From JBOHBN01 sp050698355 (GTDB lineage Bacteria > Actinomycetota > Actinomycetes > Streptosporangiales > WHST01): a DNA stretch of 64,000 nt. The stretch's first letter is position 1, and each line of letters begins with the position of its first letter. Location of the stretch: NCBI GenBank assembly GCA_050698355.1, contig JBOHBN010000006.1, forward strand, positions 14,388 to 78,387, read 5' to 3'. The notes beneath the pieces are model-generated. The model was not told the DNA's origin. It did no database searches and saw only the letters and a list, made by a program, of their open reading frames with translations. The position numbers and the translations under genes were made by a program. Of the stretch, positions 59,276 through 64,000 are shown piece by piece.

Positions 59276-59868
59276 CATCCGCGGTCGGCGTCGTGGTGCC
59301 TGCCCACGATGAGGAAGAGCTGCTGCCCAGGTGTCTCGCCGCATTGCGGAAGGCGACCGCCAACCTCGCCGCACGCCCCGCACCGCCGCGCGTGCACGTG
59401 GTCGTCGTCCTGGCCCGGGCGGTCGGGATGCGACACCTGCTCGACCTGGAGGCGGAGCTGGTGCCGGAGCGGCTGTGGCTGGCGACGACCGATGCCGACT
59501 CGGCGGTCCCGCCGCACTGGCTGACCCGGCAGGTGGACCTGGCCGCGTGCGGTGCCGACGCGGTCGTCGGAACCGTGGACGTCCATCCCGAGGATGGGGC
59601 CGACCGGCATCTGGTACGGCGGTGGGCGTCGCGCTACATGGTCGGCAACCCGCATCCCCACGCGCACGGTGCCAACCTGGGCGTCACCGCGGCCAGGTAC
59701 CTCGCGGTCGGCGGTTTCCCACCGCTGCCGAGCGGGGAGGACGTCGCCTTCGTCACCGCGCTGGGGCAACGGGGAGTCGCGCGCGAGCGAGACCTGGCGG
59801 TCAGGACGAGCCCGCGCCGCCACAGCCGCGCCCCGTCCGGGTTCGCCGGCACCCTCGCCGCGATCTGA
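59272..59868 (+). CDS. Family 2 glycosyltransferase
   Basis: 198 residues; TTG 59272 overlaps the methyltransferase stop. VVVPAHDEEELLPRCLAAL at the N-terminus, WLATTDADSAVPPHWL with the DxD-type donor site (about 75-77), and ANLGVTAARYLAVGGFPPLPSGEDV with the acceptor-region ED. It is shorter than many GT2 proteins and lacks membrane segments. Last gene of the four-gene operon, it likely attaches or extends the modified sugar. Confidence 0.83.
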   Translation: MTSAVGVVVPAHDEEELLPRCLAALRKATANLAARPAPPRVHVVVVLARAVGMRHLLDLEAELVPERLWLATTDADSAVPPHWLTRQVDLAACGADAVVGTVDVHPEDGADRHLVRRWASRYMVGNPHPHAHGANLGVTAARYLAVGGFPPLPSGEDVAFVTALGQRGVARERDLAVRTSPRRHSRAPSGFAGTLAAI

Positions 59869-59885
59869 CCGCATCCGGTTACCGT

Positions 59886-59942
59886 GATCATCGGCGTATC
59901 GGGCACGGTTCGGCGCGAGCCGTGGCCGGAATGACGATGATC
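59886..59942. terminator. Nested inverted repeat between convergent genes
   Basis: gatcatcg / cgatgatc outer arms and cacggttcg / cgagccgtg inner arms (one G-T pair) span 57 bp between the GT2 stop and the sulfatase stop. It may end both transcripts. No U-tract follows. It also shares the nested build of the other palindromic elements. Confidence 0.5.
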
Positions 59943-59965
59943 GCCGCGGAGGGGCGACCGGTGGC

Positions 59966-61471
59966 TCAGTCCAGCGCCTGGTTCCGCGCGCCCTCGAAGT
60001 CGCTGAGCGAGGTGTCGTAGTCCTTGGCGCCGACGGGGTACATCGTCGCCATCCAGTGGTGGAAGTTGTCGCCCCGCGCTCGCAGGTCGGTGTAGAGGCG
60101 GTGCAGCATGCCGTCGCGCAGGCTCCGGTACGCGGGGTCCGGGTAGACGTTGGTGAGCTCGTCGGGGTCGGTGGTGAGGTCGTACAGCTCGTTGACGCTC
60201 TCGGGGTTGACGACGAGCTTCGCTGCCTCTGTGCGCAGCATCCGTTGCGGGTACGGGAAGTGGTGCCCGTGGAACTCCGCGACTATCGCGTCGCGCCAGT
60301 AACCGACGTCCTCGCCGCGGGTGAGCGGCAGCACGCTGCGGCCGTCCGCGTCGGGGTCGGGTGGCAGGCCGGCGAGATCGAGGATCGTCGCGGTGTAGTC
60401 GACCAGGCTGACGAAGCGCTGTTCGCGGTGCCCGCGCAGACCGTCGGGTGTGCGCAGCAGGCCGGGGATGCGGTAGATGTCGTCGTACATCGCCGGGCCC
60501 TTGTCGTGGAGCCGGTGCGCGCCGGTGAACTCCCCGTGGTCGGCGGTGAACGCCACGCCGGTCGTGTCCCACAGGTCGAGCTCGCGCAGCGCGCGCAGCA
60601 GCCGGGCGACCTGCTCGTCGATCAGCGTGACGTAGCCCCAGTACGCCGCGATCAACCACCGCCACGTCTCGGCGGGCAGGGTGTCGTAGGTCCAGTGCTC
60701 GCAGTACCGCTGCTGGACCGGCGGCTTGCCGGCGAACGTCTCGCTGACCGACGCGGGCAGCGTGACGTCGTCGGGGGCGTACATGTGCAGGTATTCGGCG
60801 GGCAGCAGGTAGGGCAGGTGTGGGCCGAAGTAGTGCATGGCCAGGAAGAACGGCCGGTCGGTCGTGTGCCGGTCCCGTGCGTACGCGGTGAGCGAGGCGA
60901 TGGCCTGGTCGGTCAGGAACTGCTCGAAGGTCGCATCGGCCGGCTGGACCAGCCGCCCGGCGAGCAGGTTGCCCGGCTCGCCGTTGGGAAAGGTGCCGCG
61001 GACCTCGTCGCGGACCTCTGGGACGGAAAGGCCGCGGTCGGCGAGCCACTCGACGTACGCGGGGTGGTGGATCGGGTTGTGCCAGCCCGGGTAGTGGGTC
61101 GCGTCGAAGCCGAACTCCGCCGGCCCGCGCTGCCGCCCGACGTGCCACTTGCCGACGTGGCCCACGTTGTAGCCGGCCCGGCGCAACCGGCTGGAGAACG
61201 GCGTGAACGTGTCCGGCAGCTCTTCCTGGTAGCCGACGTTGCGCTCGTAGTTGGCCAGCAGCTGGTGCCGGAACGGCATTACGCCGGTGAGCAGGCTCGC
61301 CCGCGCGGGCGTGCAGATCGCTGACGGGGTGAAACAGTTGTCGAAGACCGTGCCGTCGGCCGCGAGGCCGTCGAGTGCGGGTGTTCGTACGTGCGGGTTT
61401 CCGTAGCATCCGAGGGTGTCGACGCGGTGCTGGTCGGTCATCACGAACAGGATGTTCGTGGGGTCCGGCAT
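59966..61471 (-). CDS. Type I sulfatase (choline-sulfatase-like)
   Basis: 501 residues from ATG 61471. Metal-binding ILFVMTDQHRVDTLGCYG at the N-terminus, the formylglycine signature CTPARASLLTG with Cys53 (C-x-P-x-R), GHVGKWHVG with the next active-site Lys-x-His, and FTADHGEFTGAHRLHDKGPAMYDD. It needs a formylglycine-generating enzyme, not seen in the window. It hydrolyses a sulfate ester, perhaps from a sugar or choline source. No signal peptide, so it is probably cytosolic. Confidence 0.87.
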   Translation of the reverse strand: MPDPTNILFVMTDQHRVDTLGCYGNPHVRTPALDGLAADGTVFDNCFTPSAICTPARASLLTGVMPFRHQLLANYERNVGYQEELPDTFTPFSSRLRRAGYNVGHVGKWHVGRQRGPAEFGFDATHYPGWHNPIHHPAYVEWLADRGLSVPEVRDEVRGTFPNGEPGNLLAGRLVQPADATFEQFLTDQAIASLTAYARDRHTTDRPFFLAMHYFGPHLPYLLPAEYLHMYAPDDVTLPASVSETFAGKPPVQQRYCEHWTYDTLPAETWRWLIAAYWGYVTLIDEQVARLLRALRELDLWDTTGVAFTADHGEFTGAHRLHDKGPAMYDDIYRIPGLLRTPDGLRGHREQRFVSLVDYTATILDLAGLPPDPDADGRSVLPLTRGEDVGYWRDAIVAEFHGHHFPYPQRMLRTEAAKLVVNPESVNELYDLTTDPDELTNVYPDPAYRSLRDGMLHRLYTDLRARGDNFHHWMATMYPVGAKDYDTSLSDFEGARNQALD

Positions 61472-61503
61472 GCGGCGCACCTCCGGTCGGTCCGTGCCAA
61501 CCT

Positions 61504-61594
61504 ACCAAGGGGATCATTCGTTCTCCGACAGTCGAGGCCCCCCCACCTGCAGCGATAGCGTCTCGGCTGTTCAGCTAGGAATGATCCCCTTGGT
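61504..61594. repeat. Palindromic element with perfect 16-bp arms (91 bp)
   Basis: Arms accaaggggatcattc (61504-61519) and gaatgatccccttggt (61579-61594) surround an imperfect inner stem (gacagtcgagg region against gctcgg-type complement). It fills the gap between the sulfatase start and the urease alpha stop, where it could end the urease transcript. Only this copy is seen. Confidence 0.75.
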
Positions 61595-61611
61595 TCCGGC
61601 TACCGCGGTTC

Positions 61612-63279
61612 TCAGGCGAAGTGGTGCAGCCGGGTGAGCGGCAGCGCGGTGGCCGCCGGTAGCCCCGTAGGCGTGCCGTCGACGAGTACGGGGCTCCCGT
61701 CGGTGGGCACGGTCACGGCGGGCACCGCGGTGTTGCGCAGTAGGTTCCGACGCGAAAGCCTGCGGGCGGAGGCGATGGGCAGGTAGCTCGCGCCTGCCGG
61801 GAGCCGCCGGGCCGCGCCCTCGTACGCCTCGCGGGCGACGAACACGTGCGCGAGCCGGCGCGGCGCGCCGCCCATGCCGCCGAAGAAGGACCGGTACCGG
61901 CGCGGCTGCCCCAGTCGGGTCGAGGCGGCACCCGACCCGCTCAATCCCCACGCGACGAAGCCGGACTTGAGTACGAGGTCGGGTTTCGCCCCGAACCATG
62001 CCGGGTGCCAGAGCACCAGGTCGGCGAGCTTGCCGGGGGAGATGCTGCCGACGTGCTCGGCCATCCCGTGCGCGATCGCCGGGTTGATGGTGATCTTGGC
62101 GAGGTAGCGCAGCACCCGGGCGTTGTCGTTGCCGCCGGCAGGTTCTCCCGCGCATGCCTTGGCGTGCGCGGCCAGCTGCCAGGTGCGCCGTATCGTCTCG
62201 CCGACGCGGCCCATGCCCATCGAGTCGGAGTTGACGATGCTCACCGCGCCCATGTCGTGCAGCGCGTTCTCCGCCGCGATGGCGTGGCCGCGGATGCGGC
62301 TGCGGGATACCTCGAGGTCACCAGGGGATAGCGCGTTCTGCCGGTGCACGGTCATCGTCATCGGCAGCAGCTCCGCAACCGTGTTCGTCGTGTACGGCAG
62401 CGTCGGCGTCGTCGACGACGCGAGCACGTGCGGGTGGGCGAGTATCTCCAGCAGGTTGGGATGACCGCCGCCGCCTTCGACGTGGTACGCGTGCACGGTG
62501 CGGCCGCGGGTCGCGTCGAGGGTGTCGGCGAGCAGGCCGGATTCGTTCAGCGAGTCGGTGTGCAGGGCGACCGGCAGGTCGGCGGAGTCGGCCACGGACA
62601 GGCACGTGTCCACGACGGCGGGCTGGGCACCGAAGTCCTCGTGCACCTTGAAGCCGCCGGCGCCGGCGAGCACCGCGGCCTCCAGCACTTCCGGGCGCGC
62701 CGATGAACCGCGGGCGAGGAACGCGACGTTCAGCGGTACGTCCGCCCACGCCTCGATCATCAGGTCGAGGTTGCGCTTCGGGTTCACGCCGACGTCCCAC
62801 ACACCGCCGATGCCCATGCCGACGACGGTCGTGACGCCTGCGGAGAGGCCGACGTCGAGCAGGCTGGGACTGGAGAGGTGGACGTGGGAGTCGATCACGC
62901 CCGGCGTGACGATGGACCCTTCCGCGGGGAGGATGCCGGTGTGCGGACCCACGGCGAGGTCGACGCCGTCCAGCGCGTCGGGCGAGCCGGCGCGGCCGAG
63001 GCCGACGATGCGGCCGTCCTTGATCCCGATGTTGGTCTTCCGCACTCCGAGCAGCGGGTCGAGTACGAGCGCGTTGGTGACGATCAGGTCGAGCTCGGAT
63101 GCGCGGGCACCACTGGTGACGAGCAGGCCCTCGCGGATCGTCTTGCCGCAGCCGCCGAGCAGTTCGTCGCCGTGCTCGGTGTCGTCGTGCTCGACCTCGA
63201 TGGAAAGGCCGGTGTCGGCGAGCCGTACCCGGTCGCCGGTCGTCGGTCCGTAGAGCGCGGCGTACGTTGCCCTGTCCAT
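61612..63279 (-). CDS. ureC: Divergent urease alpha subunit
   Basis: 555 residues, ATG 63279, 1 nt after the gamma/beta stop. Nickel ligands are in place: His132/His134 in GVIDSHVHL, Lys211 in GGFKVHEDFG for carbamylation, His240 in ALHTDSLNES, His266 in HAYHVEGG, and Asp352 in SIVNSDSMGMGRVGE. The mobile-flap Cys of classic urease (VCHHL) is Val (TVHRQ), although the His is kept. No ureD, E, F or G gene follows in the window. It is probably a second urease-like enzyme or a related amidohydrolase. Confidence 0.85.
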   Translation of the reverse strand: MDRATYAALYGPTTGDRVRLADTGLSIEVEHDDTEHGDELLGGCGKTIREGLLVTSGARASELDLIVTNALVLDPLLGVRKTNIGIKDGRIVGLGRAGSPDALDGVDLAVGPHTGILPAEGSIVTPGVIDSHVHLSSPSLLDVGLSAGVTTVVGMGIGGVWDVGVNPKRNLDLMIEAWADVPLNVAFLARGSSARPEVLEAAVLAGAGGFKVHEDFGAQPAVVDTCLSVADSADLPVALHTDSLNESGLLADTLDATRGRTVHAYHVEGGGGHPNLLEILAHPHVLASSTTPTLPYTTNTVAELLPMTMTVHRQNALSPGDLEVSRSRIRGHAIAAENALHDMGAVSIVNSDSMGMGRVGETIRRTWQLAAHAKACAGEPAGGNDNARVLRYLAKITINPAIAHGMAEHVGSISPGKLADLVLWHPAWFGAKPDLVLKSGFVAWGLSGSGAASTRLGQPRRYRSFFGGMGGAPRRLAHVFVAREAYEGAARRLPAGASYLPIASARRLSRRNLLRNTAVPAVTVPTDGSPVLVDGTPTGLPAATALPLTRLHHFA

Positions 63280-63280
63280 C

Positions 63281-63904
63281 TCAGTCCACCTCGCCACGGT
63301 CGAGCTGGAGCTCCGGCGCGGTCGCATTGCCCGCCAAAGCGACGAGCCGGACGGTGACGGTCTCGCCGGGCGGGAAGCCGAGGCTGCTCCCGGACGGGAT
63401 GTCGAGCCGGTAACCGGTCGCGGCCGTACGGTCGAAGGACAGCGCGGCGTTGGTCTGCCAGAACGGGTAGTGCGACGTGACGTGCACCGGCGCGGCCGCG
63501 GTGTTGGTGACGGGCAGGTCGAGGCGCGGGCGGTCGGGTGCGAGCTCGACCGAGTCGAGGGTCGGGCTGGTGACCGCACCGGGATCGGTCCCGGCCGGTT
63601 GCGTACGCAATGGGTCGTCCACCGCGACCAGCGCGGTGCCCGTGGGGAACAGCGCGTCCACCTCGATGTGGCGTACGAGGCCCGCAGCTCCGGGCACGGC
63701 CTCGTCGGCGCGTACCGCGTTGCGCCCGGCCTCGACCACGTCCTGCAGAGGGAGGCCGTCCCACGCCGCCTCGAGCACAACGTCGGTCACCAGTGCCGTC
63801 ACCTCGGGAGCGGACAGCAGCGCGCCGCGGGCGTGCCGGCGCCGGGCCAGTTCGGCCAGCGTGAAGACCGTGAGCCGGTCCTCCTCGGCAGGCGTCAGCC
63901 GCAT
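63281..63904 (-). CDS. Fused urease gamma and beta subunit
   Basis: 207 residues from ATG 63904. Residues 1-100 are the gamma part (MRLTPAEEDRLTVFTLAELARRR, then LVTDVVLEAAWDGLPLQDVVEAGR). Residues 100-207 are the beta part (LPVTNTAAAPVHVTSHYPFWQTNAALSFDRTAATGYRLDIPSGSSLGFPPGE). The usual SHFHF of the beta subunit is SHYPF. Such gamma-beta fusions occur in secondary urease loci of Streptomyces-type actinobacteria. It is first gene of the pair with ureC. Confidence 0.85.
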   Translation of the reverse strand: MRLTPAEEDRLTVFTLAELARRRHARGALLSAPEVTALVTDVVLEAAWDGLPLQDVVEAGRNAVRADEAVPGAAGLVRHIEVDALFPTGTALVAVDDPLRTQPAGTDPGAVTSPTLDSVELAPDRPRLDLPVTNTAAAPVHVTSHYPFWQTNAALSFDRTAATGYRLDIPSGSSLGFPPGETVTVRLVALAGNATAPELQLDRGEVD

Positions 63905-63951
63905 GTCCGAACCTCCTACCAGTCGCGTACCCGTACCAGTCGCTTTCCCCA

Positions 63952-64000
63952 AATGACCACGTTATCCATGCCACGTCGGCCTTCTCGATGCCTGCAGGCA
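63952..64000. repeat. Family 2 palindromic repeat, copy C (cut by window end)
   Basis: The arm aatgaccacgttat, then ccatgcc and cggccttctcgatgcctgcagg, matches the reverse complement of copies A and B. It is inverted relative to them and continues beyond the window. It lies 47 bp upstream of the urease gamma/beta start. Confidence 0.8.

Noticed and set aside
1..64000. Search for tRNA and rRNA genes by eye
   Set aside because: No cloverleaf-like block with a T-arm GGTTCGA and matching acceptor stem was found; GTTCGA strings that occur lie inside coding genes.

Overview
The window is from a high-GC actinobacterium. GTG and TTG starts are frequent, neighbouring genes often share ATGA or GTGA overlaps, and families typical of the phylum recur: an F420 (Ddn)-type nitroreductase, a mycothiol-isomerase-like DinB protein, GAF-ANTAR-STAS and STAS proteins, DUF2630, a family 1 encapsulin and a fused urease gamma/beta subunit. 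No rRNA, tRNA, CRISPR array, phage or transposase gene was recognised. The content is mainly accessory metabolism.

Layout. 0-7.7 kb: a GAF-ANTAR-STAS regulator cut by the window edge; a translationally coupled pair of an MJ0619/Tes-like radical SAM protein and an ArsM-like methyltransferase; a further methyltransferase, a ParB-like protein, a coiled-coil protein and two decayed genes. 8.4-18.4 kb: an HpaB-cupin-HpaC monooxygenase operon, an F420-type nitroreductase, then an operon NhaC antiporter - class V PLP enzyme - cyclase/formamidase-like hydrolase - ThDP enzyme, divergent from an XRE-cupin regulator and a kynureninase-like PLP enzyme. 18.6-28.4 kb: an aromatic catabolic block with a two-domain salicylyl-CoA/2-aminobenzoyl-CoA-type monooxygenase, enoyl-CoA hydratase, acyl-CoA dehydrogenase, benzoate/aminobenzoate-type CoA ligase, PaaX-family regulator, RidA, a TIGR04076 protein, an LLM flavoenzyme and tryptophan 2,3-dioxygenase. 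Read together this suggests tryptophan -> kynurenine -> anthranilate -> 2-aminobenzoyl-CoA breakdown. The same 13-bp palindrome type, CGTCA-N3-TGACG, sits in both divergent promoters of the block.

28.4-35.8 kb: ACC deaminase, an amidase and an Nramp-like transporter lacking the DPGN motif; then an APH-fold kinase and a class III PLP enzyme arranged like a hydroxylysine kinase/phospho-lyase pair, a dehalogenase-like hydrolase and a YrhK protein. 35.8-47.3 kb: an orphan Imm1-like protein, a GNAT protein, an XRE-cupin regulator divergent from a fused GliT/HlmI-like disulfide oxidase-methyltransferase, a nitronate monooxygenase, a cytidine-deaminase-like protein, two alcohol dehydrogenases, and a graveyard of truncated or frameshifted genes (TetR, glycosyltransferase, hydrolase, lipase maturation factor, methyltransferase). 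47.4-53.8 kb: a membrane molybdopterin oxidoreductase, a membrane glycosyltransferase, an epimerase-GT2-DUF2064 set and an SDR. 53.8-64 kb: an encapsulin with a hemerythrin cargo carrying a targeting tail, a STAS protein, a DUF2231-Rieske protein, an overlapping acyl-CoA dehydrogenase/PIG-L/methyltransferase/GT2 operon, a sulfatase, and a minimal two-gene divergent urease.

Running through the window are several families of 50-125 bp imperfect palindromes. Family 1 is four copies of exactly 66 bp; family 2 is three copies, two of which bracket a small gene in direct orientation; family 3 is two copies plus a partial one; and there are single-copy elements of the same build. They lie in intergenic gaps, and some abut truncated genes, which suggests non-autonomous mobile elements that have helped break genes here.
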